Assembly (NCBI RefSeq): GCF_002221505.1
Contig: NZ_CP011038.1
Span: 1 to 64,000, forward strand
Direction: 5' to 3'
From: Pseudoalteromonas nigrifaciens
Lineage (GTDB): Bacteria > Pseudomonadota > Gammaproteobacteria > Enterobacterales > Alteromonadaceae
DNA: 64,000 nt
In this document: positions 16,550 to 25,938 of the stretch, one piece after another
How the letters are laid out: each line of letters begins with the position of its first letter
Position numbering within the stretch: position 1 is the first letter of the stretch
Notes under the pieces: generated by a model
Told to the model about the DNA's origin: nothing
The model's database searches: none
What the model saw: only the letters and a program-made list of their open reading frames with translations
Position numbers and translations under genes: made by a program

Positions 16550-16732
16550 GGGGTTTTGCGGCCATCCCCTCGATATGAACCTCAGTTGATGTAAGTTATT
16601 GAAAAACTTTGCGCCCCCTAACTTTAAGTATAGATCAAAAAATTTAAAACGTTTTGATAATTGTTTAACACTCAAATTACTGTTTAAGAAACAGGCTTAA
16701 GGTTAATTTCGAGGGGATGGGCAACAAACCCC
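16550..16732. repeat. element B: 183-base terminal-inverted repeat element
   Basis: The ends (GGGGTTTTGCGGCCATCCCC at 16550 and GAGGGGATGGGC to CCCC at 16732) pair over about 35 bases. The interior is AT-rich with AAAACGTTTT near 16,647. It is an inverted relative of element A. No gene lies inside; the ATG in the right end would read only ten codons. Confidence 0.65.
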
Positions 16733-16786
16733 TAGGAGGTGTCTATTAGCTCATTTAGGGCAAATGTAGTGAAATTTTTAAAATCA

Positions 16787-17278
16787 TTACTGGCTTCTTC
16801 TTATCAACTCATTTTGACGTAATATTGCTAAGGTATCCGAAGGTGTGACTTGCCACGCGCCCGACAATCTGCGTAAAGTAAAAACACCTAATTCAAGTCT
16901 ATCTTCGGGTGATAAAAAGTGATGTAAGTGTCGGCCAGCGACTGAAATAGTGACAGCAGCCCCCTGTGCACCATTATTATAAACTGCAATCCCTTTGTTT
17001 TTATTCTCGCCATGAAATGAAGCTTTTACTTCGCTTTTCAAGCCAAACAACACGCCGCACAACCCGGTTAACTCGCTTTTAGTCAGCTGTATTATTGTTT
17101 TATTTGCCCAGTCTGGTGATTCACCAGGGGAGTTAATGGTGGTCATTTCAATACTTAACGTCTGCAAGCCAAGCCGACTAGATGTGTACTGAACGTTCAT
17201 AGCTGTGCGCTTTAATGGATCTGGATGCCTATCAGCATAAAATGTAAGTGTTTCACCAAAATTGTTCTGTTGTGACAT
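16787..17278 (-). CDS. unknown 163-residue protein co-transcribed with the recombinase
   Basis: Not recognised. The start ATG at 17278 is preceded by GGGGGAAG and lies 9 bases after the recombinase stop codon, so the two are surely one operon. The protein looks beta-rich in the middle (residues 60-120, with KTIIQLTKSELTGL and AVTISVAGRHLHHFL). The alternation of strands and short helices reminds me of small single-strand nucleic-acid-binding folds, but this is only an impression. A directionality or accessory factor for the recombinase is an inference from the operon. Confidence 0.7.
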   Translation of the reverse strand: MSQQNNFGETLTFYADRHPDPLKRTAMNVQYTSSRLGLQTLSIEMTTINSPGESPDWANKTIIQLTKSELTGLCGVLFGLKSEVKASFHGENKNKGIAVYNNGAQGAAVTISVAGRHLHHFLSPEDRLELGVFTLRRLSGAWQVTPSDTLAILRQNELIRRSQ

Positions 17279-17286
17279 TCTTCCCC

Positions 17287-18282
17287 CTAAATATCTAAGC
17301 GTTTACTTGCTGCTCTTAGGCGTTCATCACCCCTAAAGTCATATTTTTGCGTTGTTGCTAAGCTTGCATGGCCCATTGCATCTTTAACTGTAATTAGATC
17401 TTCGCCGTTCTCTAGCATTGACGAAGCGAATGTCCTTCTTAGGTCATGCGGGGCACACTTTTCTATACCGGCCTCGACAGATCTACTATTTAAAATATGG
17501 TAAATTGCCTGGCTAGTCATGCGCTCTGAGGTAACATCATCGTACCTGCGAATACGACTAAATAGCGGCCCCGGAATATCACTTCTCACTTCCTCAACCC
17601 AGCTTTCAAGCCTTTGAAATGCGCCATCTGGCAAGTACGCCATGCGCTCTTTATTACCTTTACCTAGCACTTTTAGCGAGCGGTTATGCCGGTTATAATG
17701 AGCAAAATCAAGGGATACAACTTCAGCTCTTCGTAATCCGCACCCGACTAAAACAGATAAAATAGCGCTATCTCTAACCCCAATAGCAGACTTATCACTT
17801 TCACATGTGAAAAATAATTTCTTCACTTCAGCAGGGGCCAGGGCTCTACCTTTGGGTATCCTTGACCCTCTAACCGATTTAACTAACTTGATATGTTGGT
17901 AAGTGTCAGTGCTAATAAGCTTAAGTGTCCACGCCTCTACGGCTACACCTTTTATTGCCGCCAAGTAATTATTTATAGTGGCCGGTGCTTTTCCCGCATC
18001 AGTGAGCATGGTCAAAACTGCCTGTACATGGTGCCGCTCAAGCATACCCCAAGGGCAGGTTCTTAAATCATGGTAACCCATCATTTTAGCGATGTTGTTT
18101 AAAAACGACCTCATGGCTAGCCGGCTACTTTCAGCCCTTAAGCCCATTAAGTATGAAACTGCAGGGTTTTTTTCAATACCATTTACACCAGTGCCCGCAG
18201 CCTCCGCACTTAACACTTCAAAAGTACGCTCTGCAGGGAGAAATGTGACTTCGGTATTTCCATCTTTGTTTTGTTCGTGCAT
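17287..18282 (-). CDS. tyrosine recombinase (phage-integrase family)
   Basis: Site-specific recombinase, 331 residues. An N-terminal SAM-like core-binding domain (about 40-135) precedes the catalytic domain. Catalytic residues are visible: Arg184 in GCGLRRAEV, Lys in the beta hairpin LGKGNKER (209-211), His279-x-x-Arg282 in APHDLRRTF, His305 in MGHASL, and Tyr314 in TQKYDF. The extra segment typical of integron integrases was not seen. Closest in style to integrases of integrative elements. It could act on the neighbouring GAGGGGATGGGC elements. The 163-residue gene follows in the same operon. Confidence 0.88.
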   Translation of the reverse strand: MHEQNKDGNTEVTFLPAERTFEVLSAEAAGTGVNGIEKNPAVSYLMGLRAESSRLAMRSFLNNIAKMMGYHDLRTCPWGMLERHHVQAVLTMLTDAGKAPATINNYLAAIKGVAVEAWTLKLISTDTYQHIKLVKSVRGSRIPKGRALAPAEVKKLFFTCESDKSAIGVRDSAILSVLVGCGLRRAEVVSLDFAHYNRHNRSLKVLGKGNKERMAYLPDGAFQRLESWVEEVRSDIPGPLFSRIRRYDDVTSERMTSQAIYHILNSRSVEAGIEKCAPHDLRRTFASSMLENGEDLITVKDAMGHASLATTQKYDFRGDERLRAASKRLDI

Positions 18283-18575
18283 TTTTGATGCCTCAAAGTA
18301 ACTTTGTGCTTTTGCTCCATACTAAGTTTAAGTTTGTGTGTTTAGAACAACCCTAAATAATGAAGTACGGGCATATTATCTGTGTTTATTTTACTCAGTA
18401 TCACCGGCTAAATTACAGCTTCTAATTTTAAATTCTGATGGTGTTGACTCGATATTTATTATATCACAGGCTCTACTTTCTAAAAGGGTCATTTTAATAA
18501 GTAGGTGCTAGTGGGTTATCTATTTTTTATACCGAATCGAATGTATTTTTGGCTATTGTTTTTCCACAGCTTAAA
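18283..18575. other. gene-free stretch before galE
   Basis: Divergent promoter region between the recombinase and galE. No gene or repeat was seen apart from the operator at its right end. Confidence 0.4.
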
Positions 18576-18604
18576 TAGTACTATTTATAGTATAAATAGT
18601 ACTA
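18576..18604. promoter_or_regulatory. 29-base palindromic operator of galE
   Basis: Perfect inverted repeat: arms TAGTACTATTTATA and TATAAATAGTACTA around a central G. Its 15-base core (ATTTATA, C or G, TATAAAT) recurs in the palindrome upstream of the TonB-dependent receptor (39,347-39,367). It ends 10 bases before the galE start, overlapping the likely -10 region, so a repressor bound here would block transcription. Confidence 0.75.
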
Positions 18605-18614
18605 GGGTATATGT

Positions 18615-19628
18615 ATGAGAGTTTTAGTTACTGGCGGCATGGGTTACATAGGTAGCCACACATGTATTGCATTACATGACGCAGGTATTACACCTGTTAT
18701 TTATGATAACTTGTCTAATGCAAGTGCGCAGGTACTTGACCAACTCGAAAAGATTACGGGTACTCGGTTTGAGTTTATTTTGGGCGACATACAAGACGAG
18801 CAACAGTTTAAGCTCGCTCTAAAACATACTAAAGCCGAAGCTGTATTTCACTTTGCGGCTTTAAAAGCCGTTGGCGAATCTACCGAGCAACCACTGCGCT
18901 ATTATCAAAATAATGTGTCGGGCACATTAAGTATGTTACAAAGCATGCAAGAAGCCGATGTTAACCACATTATATTTAGCTCATCGGCCACTGTGTACGG
19001 CGAGCCAGATTACCTCCCTATTGACGAAAAGCACCCTATACGCGCTACTAACCCATATGGTTGGACTAAAGTCATGGTTGAGCAAGCTATGCAAGACGTA
19101 TGTAATGCCAATAGTCAATTTATGGGCATAGCGCTGCGTTACTTTAACCCTGTAGGTGCGCACCCAAGTGGTTTATTAGGTGAAAGCCCCAATGGTATTC
19201 CTAATAACTTAATGCCATTTATTGCTCAAACAGCGGTAGGTAAACGCGAGGTGGTTAATATTTTTGGTGACGACTACGACACCGAAGATGGCACAGGCAT
19301 GCGCGACTATATTCATGTTTTAGATTTAGCTAAAGGCCATGTAGCGGCATTTATGCAGCATAAAACAGATACCGCTTTTCATGCTTACAACCTAGGCACA
19401 GGCCAAAGTTATTCAGTGCTTGATATGATTAAGGCATTTAGTGCATCAGCCAATAAAGATATTCCGTATAAGAGTGCACCGCGCCGAGCAGGCGATATTG
19501 CCTGCAACTACGCCGATGCCACAAAAGCGAAAAATACACTTAACTGGCACGCAGAACTAACACTTAGCGATATGACCAACGATACATGGCGCTGGCAAAC
19601 TAATTACCCTCGTGGGTTGGAGAGTTAA
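18615..19628 (+). CDS. galE: UDP-glucose 4-epimerase
   Basis: Interconverts UDP-galactose and UDP-glucose, the last step of the Leloir pathway. 337 residues, the usual length. NAD-binding GGMGYIGSH at 7-15, the Ser motif in IIFSSSATVYGEP and the catalytic YGWTK near 149-153 are all present. First gene of galETK: galT starts one base after its stop codon, and galK overlaps galT. The 29-base palindrome just upstream should control the whole set. Confidence 0.95.
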   Translation: MRVLVTGGMGYIGSHTCIALHDAGITPVIYDNLSNASAQVLDQLEKITGTRFEFILGDIQDEQQFKLALKHTKAEAVFHFAALKAVGESTEQPLRYYQNNVSGTLSMLQSMQEADVNHIIFSSSATVYGEPDYLPIDEKHPIRATNPYGWTKVMVEQAMQDVCNANSQFMGIALRYFNPVGAHPSGLLGESPNGIPNNLMPFIAQTAVGKREVVNIFGDDYDTEDGTGMRDYIHVLDLAKGHVAAFMQHKTDTAFHAYNLGTGQSYSVLDMIKAFSASANKDIPYKSAPRRAGDIACNYADATKAKNTLNWHAELTLSDMTNDTWRWQTNYPRGLES

Positions 19629-19629
19629 C

Positions 19630-20694
19630 ATGGCTTTATTAGAAAGTACTCACAGACGTAAAAACCCACTAACGGGTCGTTGGGTGTTAGTGTCACCGCA
19701 TCGTAATAACCGCCCATGGTTAGGCGCAACAGAAGCTGTAAATGAAAGCGCACTGCCTAAGCACGATGAAAGCTGCCCACTTTGCCCAGGTAACACCCGT
19801 GCAAATGGCGACAGCAATCCAGATTACGAATACACGCATGTATTTAGCAATGATTTTGGCGCACTGACACCTAATGCCAGCGACCAATCTCAAAGCTTAG
19901 AGTCAGACAGCGATTTATTTATTGCCGATGAAGCAAGCGGCGAATGCCGTGTAATTTGCTTTTCGCCAGAGCATAACAAAACATTACCTGAGCTAGAGCT
20001 CGACGCCCTGTATGAAGTAGTAAAAACCTGGAAAGAAAACTACACTGAACTTGCACAGCACTATGAATGTGTACACGTTTTTGAAAACAAAGGGGAAATC
20101 ATGGGGTGCTCGCAACCTCATCCACACGGCCAAATATGGGCTCATTCGCACTCATCTACCGAAATAGAAGCAGAAGATACACAGCAACTTGCCTATTATA
20201 AAAAGCATGGCAGCGCAATGCTTGCCGATTACGCGCAAAAAGAACAAGCAGATCAAACACGTGTTGTATTTGAAAACGCACACTGGCTTGTTGTTGTCCC
20301 GTTTTGGGCTGCTTGGCCGTTTGAAACAATACTATTAACTAAAGATAATATTCAAAATTTTAGCCAGCTAAACGATATACAAATAAATACACTCGCACAA
20401 GCACTTAAAGTATTAACCACTAAATACGACAACGTATTTAATTGTAGCTTCCCGTATTCTATGGGATGGCACAATGCACCGGCTAATCGTGGCTCAGATG
20501 AGCAACATTGGCGCTTGCACGCCCATTTTTATCCGCCGCTACTTCGCTCAGCTACCGTGAAAAAACACATGGTTGGCTACGAAATGCTAGCCGAAAGTCA
20601 GCGCGACTTAAGCGCAGAAACCGCCGCTTCTATTTTACAAGCAGCCAGTACCACACACTATAAAAATACAGCAGGACACACAAATGAAGCTTAA
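19630..20694 (+). CDS. galT: galactose-1-phosphate uridylyltransferase
   Basis: Transfers UMP from UDP-glucose to galactose-1-phosphate in the Leloir pathway. I place the start at the ATG at 19630 (354 residues); an earlier in-frame TTG at 19612 would overlap galE and lacks a reason. Active-site QPHPHGQIW near 165-173 holds the nucleophilic His. CPLC near 50-53 is the zinc-site start. RNPLTGRWVLVSPHR-like opening (KNPLTGRWVLVSPHRNNRPW) is typical. Confidence 0.95.
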   Translation: MALLESTHRRKNPLTGRWVLVSPHRNNRPWLGATEAVNESALPKHDESCPLCPGNTRANGDSNPDYEYTHVFSNDFGALTPNASDQSQSLESDSDLFIADEASGECRVICFSPEHNKTLPELELDALYEVVKTWKENYTELAQHYECVHVFENKGEIMGCSQPHPHGQIWAHSHSSTEIEAEDTQQLAYYKKHGSAMLADYAQKEQADQTRVVFENAHWLVVVPFWAAWPFETILLTKDNIQNFSQLNDIQINTLAQALKVLTTKYDNVFNCSFPYSMGWHNAPANRGSDEQHWRLHAHFYPPLLRSATVKKHMVGYEMLAESQRDLSAETAASILQAASTTHYKNTAGHTNEA

Positions 20695-21832
20695 CGAATT
20701 CCAACAACAATTTTTGTCACTGTATGACGTGCCTGCTCAAGGTATTGCAGCCGCTCCAGGGCGTGTAAACCTAATTGGTGAATTTACCGACTACAACGAC
20801 GGTTTTGTTTTACCGTGCTCGTTAGAGTTTCGTACTCAAGTTATGTTTAAAGAGCGCGACGATAACATTATCACTGTGCATTCTTTAAATTACCCAGGCG
20901 AAAAAGACAGCTTTAGTGTTGATGAAGCAATCAGCGAAGGACAATCGCAATGGGGTAACTATATTCGTGCAGTATCATTTGTATTAAAGCGTGCGGGCCA
21001 TACTTTACGCGGCGCCGATTTACTTATCGACAGTAACTTACCGCAAGGCAGTGGCTTGTCGTCATCGGCTGCGCTAGAAGTTGCTGTTGGTGGTATGTTT
21101 AACCATATTGCACAACTTGGTTTAAGCGAAGAAAAAATAGCATTACTAGGCCAAGAAGCCGAAAACGACTTTATGCATTGCCAATCGGGCATTATGGATC
21201 AGCTTATTTCGGCAAAAGGCGAAAACGGCCATGCTCTTTTAATTGACTGTGAAAACCTAGCAACCGAGTCTGTAAAAGTTCCAGATGACTTAAATATTGT
21301 TATTGTTAACTCTAACTACCCTCGTAAATTGGTAGATAGCGAATACAACCAACGTCGTGTTGACTGTGAGCAAGCAGCTGCAAAAATGAATGTAGCAACA
21401 CTTCGTAAAGCAACCATGGCCACGCTTGAAGCAACAAAAGACGCATTGAGTGAAAACGAATACAAGCGTGCACACCATGTAATTAGCGAAAATGACCGTG
21501 TAATTGCAGCAACTAAAGCGCTGCAAAATAACGACATTGACGCGCTACGTGAGCTAATGGCTGCATCGCACCAGTCGCTTAAGCATTACTTTGAAGTAAC
21601 CGTACCAGCGACCGATGGCCTAGTAGAAATTTGTAAAGAAGCCATGGGCGATCGCGGTGCAGTACGTATGACCGGAGGCGGCTTTGGTGGTGCTATTGTA
21701 TGTTTATGTCGTGATGCAGAAGTGCCACTAATTAAAGCAGCGGTTGAGCAGCATTACTTTGAACGCTTTAACTTAAATGCCGACATTTACGTATGTTCAG
21801 CGGGTTCAGGGTTACAAATTACGTCTTTTTAA
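20684..21832 (+). CDS. galK: galactokinase
   Basis: Phosphorylates galactose at C1 with ATP, the entry step of the Leloir pathway. 382 residues, the normal size. It has the galactokinase signature GRVNLIGEFTDYNDG near 26-40, the GHMP ATP-binding motif LPQGSGLSSSAALEVA near 119-134 and the third motif MTGGGFGGAIVCL near 329-341. It overlaps the end of galT by 11 bases. Confidence 0.95.
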   Translation: MKLNEFQQQFLSLYDVPAQGIAAAPGRVNLIGEFTDYNDGFVLPCSLEFRTQVMFKERDDNIITVHSLNYPGEKDSFSVDEAISEGQSQWGNYIRAVSFVLKRAGHTLRGADLLIDSNLPQGSGLSSSAALEVAVGGMFNHIAQLGLSEEKIALLGQEAENDFMHCQSGIMDQLISAKGENGHALLIDCENLATESVKVPDDLNIVIVNSNYPRKLVDSEYNQRRVDCEQAAAKMNVATLRKATMATLEATKDALSENEYKRAHHVISENDRVIAATKALQNNDIDALRELMAASHQSLKHYFEVTVPATDGLVEICKEAMGDRGAVRMTGGGFGGAIVCLCRDAEVPLIKAAVEQHYFERFNLNADIYVCSAGSGLQITSF

Positions 21833-21851
21833 ATAAAGTTAAGGAATAAGC

Positions 21852-22856
21852 ATGGCAAAGGTTAATTGGGGAATTATTGGGTGTGGCAATATTGCTCACA
21901 CCTTTGCTAAAAGCATTGCGCATTGCGCTGATGCTCAGCTTATTGGCGCAGCATCGACTAGCGAGCAGCGCGCAAAAGAGTTTTCAACACCGTACAATAT
22001 TAAAGGTTATAAGTGCTATCAAGCTCTTATGCAATGCCAAAATATTGATGCTATTTATATAGCTAATACGCATGAGCAACATTTTAAAACGATAGCGCAG
22101 TGCTTAACACACAATAAGCATGTACTAAGCGAAAAACCAATTACTGTTAATGCTCAGCAATTGGAAAGCCTCACCGAGCTTGCAAAGCAGAAAAATTGCT
22201 TTTTAATGGAAGGCGTTTGGATGCGTTTTTTACCGGCAATAGTAAAATTACAGCAACTCCTAAGCGAAGATATTATTGGTAATGTACATAGCGTGAATGC
22301 GAACTTTAGCTTACCTGGCAGCTTTGCAAGCACGCATCGTTTAATGAACCCTACAACAGCGGGTGGCGCCCTGCTAGATTTAGGTATTTACCCTATTTCT
22401 ATTGCTGATGTGGTATTTAATAAAGCCCCAGAACAAATCAAATCTTTTGTACACAAAAGCATAACCGGTGTTGATGAGCGAAGCACTGCTATAGTTGATT
22501 ACGGTAACGGACAGTTTGCATCTCTTGCTAGTGCACTCCAACAAAGCGGCCCAACTGAGGCATGTATTAATGGTGAGCTTGGCTTCATTCGCATTCCTGA
22601 ATTTGTAGGCGCTCAATCTATAGAACTCCATATATATGGCCAAGACTCGCAACACTTTGAATACGGCTTTAGTGATGATGAAAACTTTAAGTTTGAAATT
22701 GCACATGTTACGCAGTGTATATTACAAAAACAGACGCAAAGCACCGTGTTACCACTAAGTACTAGCTTACGAGTTATAAACATAATGGATACCTTACGGG
22801 CACAATGGCAACTGAAATATAACTACGCTATTGAGTCGGCTGAACTGACAAAATAA
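21852..22856 (+). CDS. Gfo/Idh/MocA-family oxidoreductase
   Basis: NAD(P)-dependent sugar dehydrogenase type, 334 residues. The Rossmann motif GIIGCGNIAHTF is at 7-18, and the family EKP signature (LSEKPITVNA) is near 93-102. LMEGVWMRFLP near 118-128 is typical of the dihydrodiol or 1,5-anhydrofructose reductase branch and of some sugar 1-dehydrogenases. It follows galK by 19 bases and is probably in the same transcript. Oxidation of galactose or a galactoside is a plausible role, but the substrate cannot be read from sequence. Confidence 0.85.
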   Translation: MAKVNWGIIGCGNIAHTFAKSIAHCADAQLIGAASTSEQRAKEFSTPYNIKGYKCYQALMQCQNIDAIYIANTHEQHFKTIAQCLTHNKHVLSEKPITVNAQQLESLTELAKQKNCFLMEGVWMRFLPAIVKLQQLLSEDIIGNVHSVNANFSLPGSFASTHRLMNPTTAGGALLDLGIYPISIADVVFNKAPEQIKSFVHKSITGVDERSTAIVDYGNGQFASLASALQQSGPTEACINGELGFIRIPEFVGAQSIELHIYGQDSQHFEYGFSDDENFKFEIAHVTQCILQKQTQSTVLPLSTSLRVINIMDTLRAQWQLKYNYAIESAELTK

Positions 22857-22878
22857 AAACACACAACAAGGACACACA

Positions 22879-24201
22879 ATGACACACGCACTCAAAGCGC
22901 TTTCAAAAGCTATATTACTCGCTACGTGCAGTTTATCTGCCAGTGTAACCTTTGCTGAGTCTAATAAACCAGAGCAACTATATCCTCCAATCACTAGCGA
23001 AGTACTCCCAGAGCTTGCAGCCAAAGGTAGCTATAATGTAGGAGTGCAAACACTTGATTTAGTTAACCCTGAGCAATTTGACCCAGCTACACAAGGTCAA
23101 AATGATCGTCCTCTAAAAGTCGAGGTATGGTATCCGGCTGCAAATACAGCACAAACGCCGCTTACCAGCTACACCGATCAAACTCGCTCAGGTAAAAAAT
23201 TTACTCTGCAAGCCGATGCTATGCGCGATGTAGCCATTAATAATAAAGAGCATTACCCTGTTATTGTACTTTCTCACGGCTATACTGGCTATCGCACCAT
23301 TATGTACTACCTTGGTGAGCATTTAGCCTCGAATGGCTACATTGTTGTAGCAATTGATCATACCGACTCAACCAATGCTGATGTTGATTTTAAAAACGCA
23401 CCATTTTCGGGCTTTTTTAGCACGCTCATAAATCGCTCGCGCGATCAGCAATTTGTTATTAATTACTTTAACGAGCAAAAAAACTTTGCAAGCAAGCAAG
23501 TAGATAGCAAAAACGCTGGCGTAATTGGTTACTCAATGGGTGGCTATGGCGCGGTAAATACCATTGGTGGTTGTTATGCTTTTAATGAGCAAACTACGGC
23601 TATGTTTACGGGTATGAAAGACCCAGCTCAAATTAAAAAAGTACAACAATTACTAAACAGCTGTGCTGGTGGGCAATACCAAAATCCAAAAGTAGACCCA
23701 CGTATAAAAGCGATGGTGGCCTTTGCGCCTTGGGGCGGACAGCACGATATATTTGATACCAAAGCGATGGGAAATATTAAAGTACCTTCGCTTTATATAT
23801 CCGGTAGTTTAGATGATATATCAGGGTATGAAGGTATTAAAAGTCTTTATAACCAAACGGGCAGCGAAAATAAGTACATGCTTACTTACAAAAATGCACG
23901 CCATAATATTGCACCGCACCCAGCTCCAGCTATTGCACAAAGTAGTAGTGAGTTAGATATAGGTCATTACTACGAGTCATCGTGGTCTATGCGCACGCTA
24001 AACGAAATCAATAAACACTTTGTACTTGCTATGATGGATTGCCACGTAAAAGGTATCGCCAGCGAATGTAAATACTTAGATTTACCACAAAGCGGCGACC
24101 AAGCTGTTGTTGATGGCAAGCCACTGCCACAGTGGCGTGGGTTTGATAATCGTTTTTCTACCGGTATGGACTGGCAACAAACAAGTCCTCACAGTAAGTA
24201 G
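22879..24201 (+). CDS. exported alpha/beta hydrolase, PAF-acetylhydrolase or lipase-like
   Basis: 440 residues with a Sec signal peptide (hydrophobic core about 10-24, cleavage after TFA near 27). The fold is that of platelet-activating-factor acetylhydrolase and related lipases: VEVWYPA near 88-94, VIVLSHGYTGYRT near 129-141 (oxyanion region), and the nucleophile elbow GYSMGGYGAVN near 218-228. A His near the end (YKNARHNIAPH) is the likely catalytic His. It sits inside a galactose and glycerol locus and starts 22 bases after the preceding gene. Deacylating galactolipids outside the cytoplasm would fit the neighbours; this is inference. Confidence 0.8.
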   Translation: MTHALKALSKAILLATCSLSASVTFAESNKPEQLYPPITSEVLPELAAKGSYNVGVQTLDLVNPEQFDPATQGQNDRPLKVEVWYPAANTAQTPLTSYTDQTRSGKKFTLQADAMRDVAINNKEHYPVIVLSHGYTGYRTIMYYLGEHLASNGYIVVAIDHTDSTNADVDFKNAPFSGFFSTLINRSRDQQFVINYFNEQKNFASKQVDSKNAGVIGYSMGGYGAVNTIGGCYAFNEQTTAMFTGMKDPAQIKKVQQLLNSCAGGQYQNPKVDPRIKAMVAFAPWGGQHDIFDTKAMGNIKVPSLYISGSLDDISGYEGIKSLYNQTGSENKYMLTYKNARHNIAPHPAPAIAQSSSELDIGHYYESSWSMRTLNEINKHFVLAMMDCHVKGIASECKYLDLPQSGDQAVVDGKPLPQWRGFDNRFSTGMDWQQTSPHSK

Positions 24202-24402
24202 TGAAAATTCAAAGCTGCTTTTTGTTTAAATAGTCGTGTTCACACTTAAAAATCCTCTAAAGTAAAACAGCTTTTATATAAGAAACTTATCTATAAAAAC
24301 AAGCATATTTTACTTTTATACAAATATTTTAAGAAAAACCATTGCCATTAGCTAGCGTTAAAGGCAATCTAGTTATATATAAGATAAATAATATTAATAA
24401 TT
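24202..24402. other. intergenic stretch between the hydrolase and glpK
   Basis: AT-rich, no gene. AAAGCTGCTTTTTG near 24,212 is a weak terminator candidate. glpK has no obvious Shine-Dalgarno sequence: AATAATATTAATAATT directly precedes its ATG. Confidence 0.35.
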
Positions 24403-25902
24403 ATGTCTAAATACATACTATCGATTGATCAAGGCACCACAAGCTCTCGGGCCATTTTGTTTACAAAGGATGCTGACGTTTTTGGTACAGCACAACAAGG
24501 GTTTTCTCAGCACTTTCCAAAAAATGGTTGGGTAGAGCACGACCCTTACGATATTTGGCAAACAGTGCTTAGTACTAGCCGTGAAGTGTTAACTAAAAAC
24601 AATGTGAAGCCTGAAGAAGTTATTGCCATTGGTATAACTAATCAACGCGAAACTACCTTGGTGTGGAATAAAAAAACAGGAAAAGCTATTTACAATGCAA
24701 TTGTTTGGCAAGATCGCCGCACCAGTGATTACTGCGAAAGCTTAAGTACAAATGATTTTTGCCAAACTATAAGCGACAAAACAGGCTTGATACTCGACCC
24801 GTACTTTTCCGCCACTAAAATCCGTTGGATTTTAGATAACGTGGAAGGTGCTCGCGAACAAGCGCTTGCCGGCGAGCTTGCTTTTGGGACAGTTGATACT
24901 TATTTACTTTGGCACCTAACCGGTGGGAAAGAACACCGTACTGATGCAACGAATGCATCGCGCACCATGTTATTTAATATCCATACTCAACAGTGGGATC
25001 CAGAATTACTCGATTTATTTGAGGTTCCAGAATCCATGCTGCCAGAAGTGATGGACTCAGCAGATGAATTTGGTTCAACGAGTGATAATATTTTTGGTTC
25101 GCCAATCCGTATCTGTGGTATTGCAGGTGACCAACAAGCCGCACTTGTAGGTCATGCATGCTTCGAACAAGGAATGGCAAAAAGCACCTATGGTACAGGT
25201 TGCTTTCTCATGCTTAATACCGGTGAAAAAGCACTTACTTCTGAAAATCGTTTGTTAACCACTGTTGCATATCGCTTAAATGGCAAATCAACTTATGCTA
25301 TTGAAGGCAGTATTTTTATGGCTGGCGCAACCATGCAGTGGATTGTTGAAGGCTTGAAACTACTAAGCCATGCTGGTGAAAGTGAGTCGATAGTAAAAGA
25401 TGTACCACTGGATCATGGCGTATTCCTAGTTCCTTCATTCACAGGGCTTGGCGCTCCGTATTGGGATCCTAATGCGCGTGGCGCTATTTTAGGCCTCACA
25501 CGTGACTCAGGTATTAGCACCATCGTTGCCGCAGCGTTGCAATCGGTAGGTTATCAAACTAAAGATTTACAAAAGGCGATGGAGCGTGATGGTTTGCGCC
25601 CAAGTGTACTGCGTGTTGATGGTGGTATGGTTAAAAATAATTGGGCAATGGCGTTTTTATCAAATATTTTAGGTGCGACAGTTGAGCGTCCTACAGTAAG
25701 CGAAACAACTTCTCTAGGTGTCGCTTACTTAGCAGGTCTTCAAGCAGGGGTTTACGAGTCAACAGAGCAATTATCTAAAATGTGGACATGTGATCACCGT
25801 TTCGAACCAACAATGAGCGTCGACGAACGTAACGAGCTATATGCAAAATGGCAGCACTGTGTTGCTCAAGTTTGCTTAACTAATGATAGTTGTGACCAGT
25901 AA
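24403..25902 (+). CDS. glpK: glycerol kinase
   Basis: Phosphorylates glycerol to sn-glycerol-3-phosphate. 499 residues, the usual length of FGGY-family Glp[15 protein letters not shown] at 6-19 and the glycerol-binding NQRETTLVW near 82-90 are present. [11 protein letters not shown] and [11 protein letters not shown] near 342-352 are further family blocks. glpD follows in the same direction after 36 bases. No glpF (facilitator) gene is next to it, so glycerol may come from inside the cell, for example by cleavage of an imported galactosyl-glycerol. Confidence 0.95.
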   Translation: MSKYILSIDQGTTSSRAILFTKDADVFGTAQQGFSQHFPKNGWVEHDPYDIWQTVLSTSREVLTKNNVKPEEVIAIGITNQRETTLVWNKKTGKAIYNAIVWQDRRTSDYCESLSTNDFCQTISDKTGLILDPYFSATKIRWILDNVEGAREQALAGELAFGTVDTYLLWHLTGGKEHRTDATNASRTMLFNIHTQQWDPELLDLFEVPESMLPEVMDSADEFGSTSDNIFGSPIRICGIAGDQQAALVGHACFEQGMAKSTYGTGCFLMLNTGEKALTSENRLLTTVAYRLNGKSTYAIEGSIFMAGATMQWIVEGLKLLSHAGESESIVKDVPLDHGVFLVPSFTGLGAPYWDPNARGAILGLTRDSGISTIVAAALQSVGYQTKDLQKAMERDGLRPSVLRVDGGMVKNNWAMAFLSNILGATVERPTVSETTSLGVAYLAGLQAGVYESTEQLSKMWTCDHRFEPTMSVDERNELYAKWQHCVAQVCLTNDSCDQ

Positions 25903-25938
25903 ATTCAATGTTTTCATATGATTAATAGAAGGTGAGCG

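Noticed and set aside
17287..18282. Integron integrase
   Set aside because: The extra segment typical of IntI between the conserved catalytic boxes was not seen, and no attI-like site lies next to it.
1..18300. dif-type recombination site near the candidate terminus
   Set aside because: No sequence close to the gammaproteobacterial dif core was found by eye on either strand.
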